Assembly: GCA_005019695.1 (NCBI GenBank)
Contig: RXID01022421.1
Location: 65,001 to 129,000 of the forward strand
Direction: 5' to 3'
Length of the DNA: 64,000 nt
DNA from: Trichopus zeylanicus subsp. travancoricus
Taxonomy: Eukaryota; Streptophyta; Magnoliopsida; Dioscoreales; Dioscoreaceae
Below, in pieces: positions 40,011 through 49,188 of the stretch. A program made the position numbers and the translations under genes. Each line of letters opens with the position of its first letter. Within the stretch, counting starts at the first letter, position 1. Under the pieces are notes generated by a model. It was not told where the DNA came from, searched no databases, and saw only the letters and a list, made by a program, of their open reading frames with translations.

Positions 40011-40303
40011 GCATCCGCTGGCTCATCCTCCTGTTGCTGTAGCATGAGTGCTTCTTTCTCTTGGTGGAGCTTTTGTATCTCCTTTTGAAGATCACTCCGC
40101 TCGAGCTACATGCGGTTAAGTTCCATGGTGGTGTCTTCGAGCTCCTTGTACTTCAGTTTCCAGTTTTCTGCCTCATGCTGCCAGTGGTAGCTTCCCTTTT
40201 GGGCAAAAAGGATGCGTTGTTGGAGGGCCTCCCTCTCATCATGGGCGAGAGTTAGCTGTTGTTGCAGCTGCCGCTTTTCCCTTTCACAAGCAGAAATATA
40301 ATT
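40011..40303 (-). pseudogene. Coiled-coil linker of ORF3 between zinc motifs and protease
   Basis: A strongly charged, Gln/Leu/Glu-rich stretch (REKRQLQQQL, then YKELEDTTMELNRM, then LQKEIQKLHQEKEAL) has heptad-like spacing of Leu. A TAG at 40106-40108 interrupts it and TAA at 40304 precedes it. An acidic end (DEPADADD) leads into the protease. Confidence 0.6.
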
Positions 40304-40306
40304 TTA

Positions 40307-40870
40307 TTGTTCGAGTAGTAAATCTTTGGAATCATACCTTGGAAGGGATGTCTGGGCCACTGGGATTCTTTTGCTAATGTAGTAACAGCTGCATCTGCCA
40401 CATACTGTCAACTTACAGTTTGGGCAGTGCATACGGTAGCACTTTTGGGAGGGTGCCTGGCAGCAAGAGCACTTTTCGTAGGCGTCAGGCACATCTTGAT
40501 GTAAGTCCCAAGTGTGGCTACACTCGTGCTGGTGTTGTGATACTCTGACCATGGCGCGGTAGCCCCCTGTAGGGCCAATCCACCAGGTCCGGTCGTCTTC
40601 CCGAAACATGAAAATCTTTTCCTCCTGCAAGACTGCCGTGTCCTCCTCCCCTTCAGAAATGCTGTAGATGGCATCACTAGGGTCATCGCCTTCTTGGACG
40701 GACACAATTTCGCAATCGGCTGGGAGGTCAAGCTGTTCAAACATGGCGATGTGCTTGACGTTTCGTCGCTCATTGGGACATTCTCGGGCAAAATGTCCCT
40801 CGTCTCCGCAGAGAAAGCATCTACACCTCCTGTTGCGGATGAGGTGCTTCTTCTTTTTGATGCGGGCATG
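40307..40870 (-). pseudogene. Nucleic-acid-binding cysteine motifs of ORF3 (CCHC plus second Cys motif)
   Basis: A basic stretch (RIKKKKHLIRNRR) precedes a retroviral zinc knuckle, C-X2-C-X4-H-X4-C, at 40778-40819 (CFLCGDEGHFAREC). About 100 residues later comes C-X2-C-X11-C-X2-C-X4-C-X2-C at 40391-40471, a motif characteristic of badnaviruses. Between them is an acidic linker. The frame is one base off the coat-protein frame, and the switch lies around 40845-40900 near a T run. Confidence 0.9.
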
Positions 40871-41517
40871 GAAGGATGTGGCTTCCCTTTGTAGGTTGTC
40901 GACGACCGAACGCCATCCTTCCATTGGGGTCGCTGATAATACCTCGGGATTGGAATGTCGTGACAGAACGACAAATCCTTGAGGGCCCTGGTGAAGGCTG
41001 CCTCTTTGCATGCTTCTTCGAGGTACTTGTAGGCAAATAGGACTCGAGGATAAACTCCGATGGTATTACCTGGGTGTTTGGCTTCAAAAGCTGCTTTGAT
41101 CTTCTTGCCAATAGTGCCAGGCATCTTTGACCAGAGTTTTTCTGAGAGCTCAGGGCCAGTGAATAACCGGCCAGTCCGAGATGCTACCGGCATATATTCA
41201 TTAAGGAAATGAACGATATCCCGCAAATTTTGGCAGGATAACCATTCCAGATCCTTGTAGGCTTCTTCTTGCATGGTTGTCGAGCCTTGGTAGGGATCTT
41301 CTAGGGCGAATATGGTCCGAATCTGTGAGAGGATGTTCTGCGTACCATCAGCACCATCAACATGATCCAACAGGTGCTGGTATTCCATGGGGTAGGCCAT
41401 CCTCCACTGGATCCAGGCGAGCTTTTCAGACTCCCCAAGCAGGTTCTCAATAAACTCCATTTTTGTCCGGGAATCTGTGAAACCCTGTAGAGCAACTAAA
41501 TTTTTGGTGATGGACTC
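40850..41517 (-). pseudogene. Coat protein domain of ORF3
   Basis: The capsid subunit of the bacilliform particle. The longest open stretch begins at MEFIENLLGESEKLAWIQW (Met codon 41458-41460) and continues through RLFTGPELSEKLW, KIKAAFEAKHPG and FAYKYLEEAC into a YYQRPQWKDG segment that precedes the zinc knuckle. The TAG at 41518-41520 lies within coat-protein-like sequence, because homology-like residues continue upstream (a VFMR end, then ESITKNLVALQGF). Confidence 0.85.
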
Positions 41518-41520
41518 CTA

Positions 41521-42561
41521 GCGCATGAAAACATCATTGAATTGCCCAATCTGGGGGGGCATAACAAAGATAGCCCTTGATTGCTGCTGGGCAGAAGGGA
41601 GATTCCACCATTCTGAGGTATTTCTGGCTTTGAACCTCAGATTCTTGGGTTGATAGCCGCCAAAGATAGGCCCTTGGCTTGGACCGAGCTCAGTAGGTCT
41701 CGCCGCTGGGGGATAGTTAACAGGGCCCATGGTTGATTCCACTGGGGGCCTGTATTCGGAGACAATGGAAGAGGAGCAAAGCCGTTCCGTTGGCTTCGCT
41801 CGCTGAGGTGGTGCCGGTGGTGCCTGCTGGGGATACTCCATACCCCAGTCTTCTTCTTCTAAAGTGGCAACGAGTTCTGTGTCTCCATCTGTATTTCCCA
41901 AACAAGTATAATATTGCAAATACTCACAATACTCGTCTAGGTCATGTTCAGCGTCAGAGTTGCCTTCTTGGCTGGTCAGACGCCACATGGCTAGAAGGTG
42001 GGTGTTGTCACCAGTTCCTTCCTGCGGAGGTTCCATGGACCGGAGTACAGAGGCCCCTGGGCGTGTATCTCTTGCATGGGTTCCGCAAGTTGGATTCTGG
42101 CCTTCCCGTCCTTTGGGTTGCCACGTAAGATGCTCATTCGCTGACTGTTGTTGGGCAAAGCCGCGTCACCACTTCTTAGCTGGCATCACCTTCTGAGGAG
42201 CCGGATGCTGAGGCTGCTTGCACCCTGTCATGATGGCAGGCTGTTGTTCTGGTAGGTCATCTTCCAGATCGTCCCATCCCGTTGGTGTGATAGGAAAGGG
42301 CGCGAAGAAGGACGGAGGTGCAGAATACCGGACATAGTAGTCATATTTTCCGTTGGGTTAACCCAGGGTGTCCCAAATTTCCTCCTCCGTCGTCTCATCT
42401 GGAGCCTCTTCTTGAGTGAGGATTGCAACAATTTCATCCTCTGTGGTATCAGGAAGAGAGGCATAATGGTTGAAACTGAGTGAGATTCGCCCATCCAGGA
42501 ATGTCGTACTGGACACCTCGGTGGGTGTCAGGACAGGCAGGATTTGAGGGGGCTTTAGGAG
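41521..42561 (-). pseudogene. ORF3 linker between movement and coat proteins
   Basis: The same frame as the movement and coat proteins runs through this region with TAA at 42358-42360 and TGA at 42166-42168. It is rich in Glu, Asp, Pro and Gln (EEEDWGMEYPQQAPPAPP, PPQIGQF) and probably disordered. It has no recognised domain. No frameshift is needed from 43374 to about 40900. Confidence 0.7.
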
Positions 42562-43203
42562 CTAGTTTATCCCACACAGCTGTGCCGTCAAGTACCATTT
42601 TCCAGGGAGGGCATAAACACCGTGACTTGCCAGGTAGTCAATGACTCCTGAGACTTCGTATGCAAAGGCCACGTTTGGTGTGTTCGACAGCCTTCCGATC
42701 AGTCCTCGGGTAACGAGTAAGTTGGCCTCACCATGGTGCCATGTATCATAGCCCCGAGTTAGAATGGAGATTTGAATATTTCTGCAAAAATCTCCAATAG
42801 TCATCATTATATCAGGGATAATGTAAACTAATTGGCTCCCCTGTGTGAGATCAACTTCCATGGTGGCAATTAGTGCTTTATCACCCTGCCACCGATTGTC
42901 TCGGAACACGACAAGCGCCAGTGTTCCTTCTGCGTGTCGATGGAGCACCTGCAGGCGTACCTGCATAACACCAAGGTGTATGAACTTCATATCGCTTTTT
43001 CTGAGCTGTTGGTAACTGTCTTCTTGGATGAAGTTTTGGTCCACCTGTGCATCTCCGACGCAACTGATGGACTCCTCCGAGTGGTGGATGTACACTCGGT
43101 GATGCTCATCATCTGTTCTGGAATGATAAAGGACCTCTATAGGAGCTATAGCCGCACATTCTCGCATGGATAGGCGCAATTGTTCCTGCGGGTCCAGTTG
43201 CTA
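42562..43203 (-). pseudogene. Movement protein domain of ORF3
   Basis: A 30K-superfamily movement protein that would carry virus through plasmodesmata. Family-like segments in order: LRLSMRECAA near the start; ATMEVDLTQGSQLVYIIPD, with the Asp after the hydrophobic strand that is typical of the 30K core; TRGYDTWHHGEANLL; and VIDYLASHGVYALPG near the end. TAG stops bound it at 43201-43203 and 42562-42564. An N-terminal stretch of about 57 codons upstream of 43203 connects it to the ORF3 ATG. Confidence 0.85.
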
Positions 43204-43297
43204 TTCCAAGACGTGTTGAGGAGCAACTTGCCCCATTAAGCGACGGACTATCCGCCATGTTGCTTGTTGTGCAGTGTAGAGTCGTCGTTGATTTCGC

Positions 43298-43762
43298 CTA
43301 TACCCCCGAATTTGGTCTTCGACCAGGGGCTGGGGCACTTGTTCCAACACGACTTGAGATACCACTACTGCCATTCAGCTTTGCTTGTTCCTCCTGCAAA
43401 ATTAGCAAGGGGTCTTTAAAAATAAGGAGTCTCCCACGTGGTTCGGGAGGCCTGGTTTTAGGATGGAGGGACAGATTCTCTAGTTTTGTGAGTAGGGACT
43501 CTGGGAGAATTGGACTGTCACTCTTCTTTTGTTGCTTTCTGAGGAGCTGGATATCGGCTTGGACATCCCGTAAGGCTTCGGCAATTTGGACTAAAAGCTA
43601 GATTTGGGTATTATTTTGCTTTAGAAGGGCTATATTTTCAGCTGAAACACTCGTATAATCACTTAGTTTGACGAACCCAACTGCTGGGTGTTCTATGGGT
43701 TCAACGGCTTGTAAGGCTTCTTGGTATGAGGATGTTGTTTTGGCTGGAAGGAATGTGTTCAT
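43298..43762 (-). pseudogene. Badnavirus ORF2-like reading frame, one internal stop
   Basis: ATG at 43760-43762 follows the ORF1 stop directly (TGAATG). The frame has 155 codons including the stop at 43298-43300 and one internal TAG at 43598-43600 (codon 55). Its middle is Leu/Gln-rich and may form a helix (IAEALRDVQADIQLLRKQQ). The end has a basic, Pro-rich part (KTRPPEPRGRLLIFKDP) that fits the virion-associated, nucleic-acid-binding ORF2 protein of badnaviruses. It overlaps ORF3 by 77 bases, unusual for the genus. A second TGAATG in the ORF3 frame, at the ORF3 start, may mark the original end if a small indel changed the frame. Confidence 0.65.
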
Positions 43763-44105
43763 TCACCGGGAGGTGTACAGCAATTCATGAAGATCTAGGT
43801 ACTCTGGGTTCTGAGTGTGAGGTATATATCCTACCTTATCGAACAAGAGACGAGTACTACGAGAACTTCAGACGCTCACCCTAGTATCTGTCATGCTCAT
43901 CCGACTGGCAGCTACTGCCTCTTGTAGATTTACGCGCACTGCAGCCTTTCGTAATTCAGACACCGTGATCGGCGTAAGGAATTCCTGAGTCTCCTTCTCA
44001 CCAAGGCCACGAATACCTACTTCTCTCCCAATATTGACCTTGCGGTGGGCTTATTAGGTCCAGCCTCTGTGCCACCCGAGGGGTCAATCTAGGATTTTTC
44101 GGCAT
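43763..44105 (-). pseudogene. Badnavirus ORF1-like remnant, frameshifted
   Basis: The first ORF after the leader; in badnaviruses a small virion-associated protein. From ATG 44103-44105 one frame runs about 35 codons (starting MPKNPRLTPRVAQRL) to TGA. A second frame continues to TGA at 43763-43765, the codon touching the ORF2 start; it contains EFLTPITVSELRKAAVRVNL, an internal TGA, then YLDLHELLYTSR. The total of 343 bases is not a multiple of three, in line with a one-base indel. I assign it by position rather than by a clear motif. Confidence 0.5.
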
Positions 44106-44224
44106 GCTATGGTCTGGTTATCAACGACCATAAGGTCAGAAACCATCACACACATCCCCAATGAGTGCCTAGAAAGGAGGTTTCTACTCAGCCATGGAAG
44201 GTGTTAAGCCAAGCAAGGAACTAA
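44106..44224 (-). other. Viral leader with a three-codon upstream ORF
   Basis: The stretch between the primer site and ORF1. It holds a minimal upstream ORF, ATG GCT GAG TAG (44184-44195). Badnavirus and tungrovirus leaders usually carry several short ORFs tied to ribosome shunting. Only the short ORF is visible here, and no large stem was verified. Confidence 0.45.
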
Positions 44225-44236
44225 GCTCTGATACCA
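44225..44236 (-). promoter_or_regulatory. Primer binding site for initiator tRNA-Met
   Basis: The minus strand reads TGGTATCAGAGC, complementary over 12 bases to the 3' end of plant initiator tRNA-Met. It is the start point of minus-strand DNA synthesis in plant pararetroviruses. An imperfect second copy (11 of 12) lies at 44271-44282, within a tandem duplication of about 46 bp that also repeats GATGAAGATCTAGAG. Confidence 0.9.
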
Positions 44237-44324
44237 TATATTGGTGTGGTGATGAAGATCTAGAGACGAAGCTTTGATACCATATATTGGTGATGAAGAT
44301 CTAGAGAAATAAGTAAATGAACAA

Positions 44325-44953
44325 AGGAGGAGAAAGAACTCAAAACCAAGAAGAGGAGAGAATTCTTTGGTGATTCTTCTCTGCTTGTTATTATGATATG
44401 CCTCCCTTTTATAGGGAAACCTTGCACCCGACAGATGCGATAAGATCACATCTACTTTTACAAAAGCAGCTTTCCTAAAGCTACTTTTTAAAAGCTAAAG
44501 CTGCTTTTCAAAAGCAGCTTTCCTAAAGCTACTTTACAAAAGTCTCTTTTATAAAGTGGCTTTTCCAAAAGCTACTTTATAAAAGTAACTTTACTTTACA
44601 CCTCTGGACATGGCTTCCTCTGAACTGGGCCGGGCTGGTTATTCTTTGGACTGACTGGTCTAAGCAATCTTGGACCTTTTGGGCTGGATTGTTGGGCCGA
44701 ATGCTACCACTTTCTTCTCGCGCAAGCTAGCTGTTGTGCTTAGAACATGAAGGCGGGCAGTCGTTGGGCTGCGTCAGTTGTGAGTTTGACTGCTGTTTCA
44801 AGCTGGACATCAATCTGAGTTACAACAGGATGCCACTGGGCCCAGAAGTTGCCCGTGGTCTTGCGTCCTGCGCGCTTTGTGGCTTCGGATAGCTTTAGGG
44901 TGTGGAGGTCCCGGAATTGTCGAACAGCCGTAAGTGCTTCCTGGGCACTTTGT
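44325..44953 (-). repeat. Terminal redundancy, copy at viral 5' side
   Basis: This corresponds to 37100-37751. It starts abruptly inside the ORF3 C-terminal tail coding sequence at the satellite junction (GGCACTTTGTC, then GTAGTAGTAGC). It then covers the ORF3 stop (TAA at 44740-44742), the intergenic array and the TATA box. It lacks the 28-bp duplication seen in the other copy. Confidence 0.9.
44406..44413 (-). promoter_or_regulatory. Intact TATA box of the pregenomic promoter
   Basis: The minus strand reads CCCTATAAAAGGGAGG, a near-ideal plant TATA box. Transcription would start about 30 bases lower in coordinate, upstream of the primer site, as expected for pregenomic RNA. No AATAAA was found downstream; the closest is AATAAC in TCATAATAACAAG. 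Confidence 0.75.
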
Positions 44954-46144
44954 CGTAGTAGTAGCAGTAATAGTAGTAATAGTAGTAGTAGTAGCAGCAG
45001 TAGTAGTAGTAGTAGTAGTAGCAGCAGCAGCAGAAGTAGTAGTAGTAGTAGATGTCATAGTTGTGGTTGTAGAAGTATTAGTAGTAGCGGTAGTAGTTGT
45101 ATTAATAGTAATACTAGTAGTTGTAGCAGTAGTATTAGTAGGAGCAGCAACAAATGTAATCACAGAAGTAGCAGTAGCAGTAGCAATAGTAAGAGTTGTA
45201 GTAGTAGTAGCAATAATAGTAGCAGTAGTAGTAGTTGTTCTTGTTGTAGTACTAGTACATGTAGTACTAGTTGCAGCAGCAGTAGTAGTACTAGTAGTAG
45301 CATTCGTAGTAGCGGTAGCATTCGTAGTAGCTGCAGTAGCTGTAGTAGTGGTAGTTGAAGCAAAAGTACTAGTAGTAGTAGTAGCAGTTGAAGCAGTAGT
45401 AGCAGAAGCAATTCTATGAGCAGTAGCTTTAGCAGTTATATTAGTGGTAGTAGTAGTTTTTGTTGTTGTACTAGTAGTATTTGCTATGGTAGTTATAGTA
45501 GTGGCAATAGTAGTTGCAGTAATAGTAGTAGCAGAAGCAGTAGTGGTAGTAATAGTAGTAGAAATAGTAGAACTAGTCACAGCAGTAGTAGTGACAGTAG
45601 TAGTAGAAGTAATACGTGTAGGAGAAGGAATAGCAGTAGTAGTTGTTGTATGAGTAGTAGTAGTAGTCAGAGTTGTAATAGTAGTAGTAGTAGTAGCAGT
45701 AGTAGTAGCGGTAGTATAAGTCATAGTACTAGTAGTAGTTGGAGTAGTAGTTGTTGTTGTTGTCATTATGGTTGTAGTCGTAGTACTAATAGTAGTAGTT
45801 GGAGTAGTGGTTGTAGTAGTAGTGGTAGTAGTAGTGGTAGTAGTAGTAGTTATCGTAGTAATATTTGTAGTAGAAGTAATAGTAGTAGCAGTAGTAGGAG
45901 TATTCTTCATAGTATAGTAGCAGTTGTAGCGGTAGTAGAAGTATAGCAATAGTTATATAAGTAGTAATCGTAGTAGCAGTAGTAGTACTAATAGTCATAG
46001 TAGTAGTAATTGTAAAGTAGTAGTTGGAGCAGAAGTAGTAGTACTAATAGTTGTAGTAGTAATAGTAGTAGCAATTATAGAAGTAGTAGTTGGAGGAGCA
46101 ACAGTAGTAGTTGTACTAGCAGCAATAGTAGTAGTAGTAACAGT
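44954..46144 (+). repeat. Satellite unit copy A, part 2 (right of the virus)
   Basis: Anchors TCATAGTTGTGGTTGTAG at 45055 and CTTCATAGTATAGTAGCAG at 45905 recur at 46681 and 47528, an offset of 1623-1626 bp. Together with 36535-36958 this makes a unit of about 1.61 kb. Confidence 0.8.
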
Positions 46145-46605
46145 TGTGGCAGTAGTAGTAGTAGTAGTAGTGGCAGTACTAGTCATAGTAGAAGCAGTAG
46201 TAGTAGCAGCAGTAGCAGTAGTAATAGTAGTAGCAGTAGTAGAAGCAATAGTTATAGTACTACTAGTAGTAGAAGTTGTTGTAGTAGTAGTAATAGCAGA
46301 AGCAGAAGTTGTAGTAGGAGTAGCATTACATGTAGCAACCCAAGTAGTAATAGATGGAGCAGCAACATCATTAGTAGCAGGAGCAGTAGTTGTAGTAGTC
46401 AGAGTATAAGTTGTAGCAGTAGCTATAGTACAGGTAGAAGTAGCAATAGTAGTAGTCGGAGAAGTAGCACTAGTTGCTGTAGTAGCAGAAGTAGCAACAG
46501 TAGTAGTAGCTGCAGCAGCACCAGTAGTAGTACAAGTAGTAGAAGTAGTAATAGTAGCAGTAGTGGTGGTGGTGGTAGCAGTAGTAGCAGAAGTAGTAGT
46601 AGTCA

Positions 46606-46638
<33 letters not shown>

Positions 46639-47770
46639 AAGTAGTAGTAGTAGCAGCAGAAGTAGTAGTAGTAGTAGAAGTCATAGTTGTGGTTGTAGAA
46701 GTATTAGTAGTAGCTGTAGTAGTTGTATTAATAGTAATACTAGTAGTTGTAGCAGTAGTATTAGTAGAAGTAGCAGCAAATGTAATCACAGAAGTAGTAG
46801 TAGCAGTAGCAATAGTAAGAGTAGTAGTAGTAGTAGCAATAATAGTAGCAGTAGTAGTACATGTAGTACTAGTTGCAGCAGCAGCAGTAGTATTAGTAGT
46901 ATCAAGAGTAGTAGTAGTAGCATTCGTAGTAGCAGCAGTAGTTATAGTAGTGGTAGTTGAAGCAACAGTACTAGTAGCAGTAGTAGTGGCAGTTGAAGCA
47001 GTAGTAGCAGTAGCAGTTTTATGAGGAGTAGCTTTAGCAATTATAGTAGTAGTAGTTGTTGTTGTTGTTGTACTAGTAGTATTTGCTATGGTTGTTGTAG
47101 TACAGGCAATAGTCGTAGCAATAATAGTAGTAGCAGAAGCAGTAGTGGTAGTACTAGTAGTTGTAGTAGTGGAACTAGTCACAGTAGTTGTAGCATTAGT
47201 AGTAGTAGAAGTAATACATGTAGGAGAACAAATAGCAGTAGTAGTAGTTATAGGAGTAGTAGTAGTAGTCAGAGTTGTAATATTAGTAGTAGCAGTAGTA
47301 GCAGTAGCAGTAGCGGTAGTAGAGGTCATAGTACTTATAGTAGTTGGAGTAGTAGTTGTCGTTGTCATTGTGGTTGTAGTCATAATACTAATAGTAGTAG
47401 TTGGAGTAGTAGTTGTAGTAGTAGTGGTAGTAGTAGTGGTAGTAGTAGTAGTTATAGTAGTAGTAGTAGTAGTTATCGTAGTAATATTTGTAGTAGAAGT
47501 AATAGTAGTAGCAGTAGTAGGAGTATTCTTCATAGTATAGTAGCAGTTGTAGCGGTAGTAGAAGTATAGCAGTAGTTATACAAGTAGTAATCGTAGTAGC
47601 AGTAGTAGTACTAATAGTTGCAGTAGTAGTAATTGTAGAAATAGTAGTTGGAGAAGTAGTAGTACTAATAATAGTAGTAGTAGTAATAGTAGCAATTATA
47701 GAAGTAGTAGTTGGAGGAGCAGCAGTAGTAGTAGTAATAGTTGCAGCTGTAGTAGTAGTACTAGTAGCAA
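46145..47770 (+). repeat. Satellite unit copy B, virus-free tandem partner
   Basis: An uninterrupted copy of the unit that the virus splits. The position matching the viral junction is about 46565-46580 (AGTGGTGGTGGTGGTAGCAG). Left of it the sequence matches 36535-36958 and right of it the sequence matches 44954 onward. Confidence 0.8.
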
Positions 47771-47937
47771 TAGTAGTAGAAGTAATAGTAGTAGTAACAG
47801 CAGTAGTTGTAGTAGTGGTAGTAGTAGTCATAGGAGCAGTGGTCGTAGTTGTAGCAGCAGTAGAAGTCATTGTAATAATAAAGTAGTAGTAGTAGTAGTA
47901 GTACCATTAGAAGTGGTAGAAGTAATAGCAGGAGTCG

Positions 47938-47955
47938 AAGTAGTAATCCTACTAC
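47938..47955. repeat. Polarity switch AGT to ACT with hairpin
   Basis: AGTAG (47939-47943) pairs with CTACT (47949-47953) around the loop TAATC. ACT-type satellite follows at once. Confidence 0.75.
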
Positions 47956-48781
47956 TGCTACTACTACTACTACTACTGCTGCTGCTACTACGACTGCTAC
48001 TGCTTCTACTACAACTACTACTGCTACTGTGCTTCTACTGCCGCTAATTCTACTAATACTATTAGGGCTACTACTGCTACTACTGCTACTACTTCAATGG
48101 CTACTGCTACTACTGCAACAATTGCTACAGCTGCTACTACCTCTACTATTATTTTTACGACTGCTACTATTGCTACTATTGCTATTTCTAGTACTACTAT
48201 TACTACTACTACTGCTACTGTTGATTATACAGCTAGTGCTACTACGACTGCTGCTAATACTAATTCTATTATCACTACAATTGCTAATACTATCGAGACT
48301 ACTACAAATACTACCACTACTACTACTACTTCTCCTCCAACAACAACCACGATGACTATTACTACTCCTATTGCTACTATTACGGCTACTATTACTGCTG
48401 CTATTATTACTACTAAAGCTATTACTACTAAAGCTATTACTGCTGCTGTCATTACTACTACTAGTACTGGTACTACAGCTACTACTACTACTAATACTTC
48501 TAATATTACTGCTACTTCTGCTACTACTTTGGTTGCAATACGTACTGCTACTCCTACTACAACTACTACTTCTACTACTACTACTACTACTATAACAACA
48601 ACTAGTATTGTTGTTACTACTACTACTACTATTACTTCTGTTGCTGCTATTACAACGGCTATTGCTTCTACTACTACTAATACAATTACTCTTGTTACTA
48701 TTTCTACTACTAATATTGCAACTACTAATGCTACTACTGCTACTAATACTGATGCTTGTACTACTACTACTGCTGCTGCTG

Positions 48782-48838
<57 letters not shown>

Positions 48839-49148
48839 TGACTACTTCTACTTTTACTACTACTAGTACTACAGCTACTACTTCTACTACTACTCCCACT
48901 ACTGCTACTACTGCTACTACTACTACTACTACTACTACTACAATTACTACAGTTGCTACTACAACTTCTTCTGATTCTACCATTACTACTAGTACTTCTA
49001 TTGCTGCTGCTACAACAACGACCACTGCTACTACGACCACTACTACTATTACAATTAGTGTTGTTGCTGCTACTACTACTACTACTACTATTGTTAATAC
49101 TACTGCTACTATTATTGCTACTACAGCTACAACTACTATGGCTATTAA

Positions 49149-49188
<40 letters not shown>

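Larger units (their letters stand above)
37537..43374 (-). pseudogene. Badnavirus ORF3 polyprotein, inactivated
   Basis: In badnaviruses this polyprotein is cleaved into movement protein, coat protein, protease and reverse transcriptase/RNase H. Here the span is 5838 bases, equal to 1946 codons, close to the family length. The start is the ATG at 43372-43374, directly preceded by TGA, and the end is TGA at 37537-37539. In-frame stops: TAG 43201, TAG 42562, TAA 42358, TGA 42166, TAG 41518, TAA 40304, TAG 40106, TAG 39701, TAA 39032, TGA 37750 (lowest coordinate of each). The reading frame changes near 40845-40900, 38560-38580 and 37835-37860. Homology continues across each break, so these are point lesions and not large deletions. 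Confidence 0.88.
36959..44953 (-). mobile_element. Endogenous badnavirus-like pararetrovirus, decayed
   Basis: This is the only non-satellite DNA in the window. In viral sense it runs from 44953 down to 36959: 3' end of ORF3, promoter, tRNA-Met primer site, leader, ORF1, ORF2, ORF3, then the promoter region and primer site again. It carries the badnavirus order of movement protein, coat protein, two cysteine motifs, protease, reverse transcriptase and RNase H. The motif C-X2-C-X11-C-X2-C-X4-C-X2-C at 40391-40471 points to Badnavirus rather than other genera. Matching points in the terminal repeats lie 7203-7231 bp apart, which gives a viral circle of about 7.2 kb, at the low end for the genus. 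Ten stops and about three frameshifts in ORF3 make it non-functional. There is no integrase domain and no LTR boundary with TG...CA ends. Confidence 0.9.
44954..47946 (+). repeat. Degenerate (AGT)n satellite block, right flank of the viral insert
   Basis: AGT-type satellite resumes directly at the viral junction. It comprises the rest of copy A (44954 to about 46144) and a complete tandem copy B (about 46145-47770). No gene is supported. Confidence 0.95.

Noticed and set aside
42228..42494. Minus-strand frame of 88 codons between movement and coat proteins
   Set aside because: It is in a different frame from ORF3, which itself continues through this region with Glu/Asp/Pro-rich sequence and stops. 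Its Arg/Met-rich composition looks like a frame shadow.
37531..43601. Plus-strand open frames of 60-130 codons inside the viral insert (for example 37531-37758, 38034-38396, 39099-39479, 43257-43601)
   Set aside because: They lie opposite clearly recognisable minus-strand viral domains and have no family-like motifs.
44370..44400. Polyadenylation signal of the viral RNA
   Set aside because: Only AATAAC is seen where AATAAA would be expected, too weak to annotate.
36959..44953. LTR retrotransposon
   Set aside because: No integrase, no TG...CA boundaries, a primer site at both ends, and repeats that include polyprotein coding sequence. Movement protein and badnavirus cysteine motifs are present instead.
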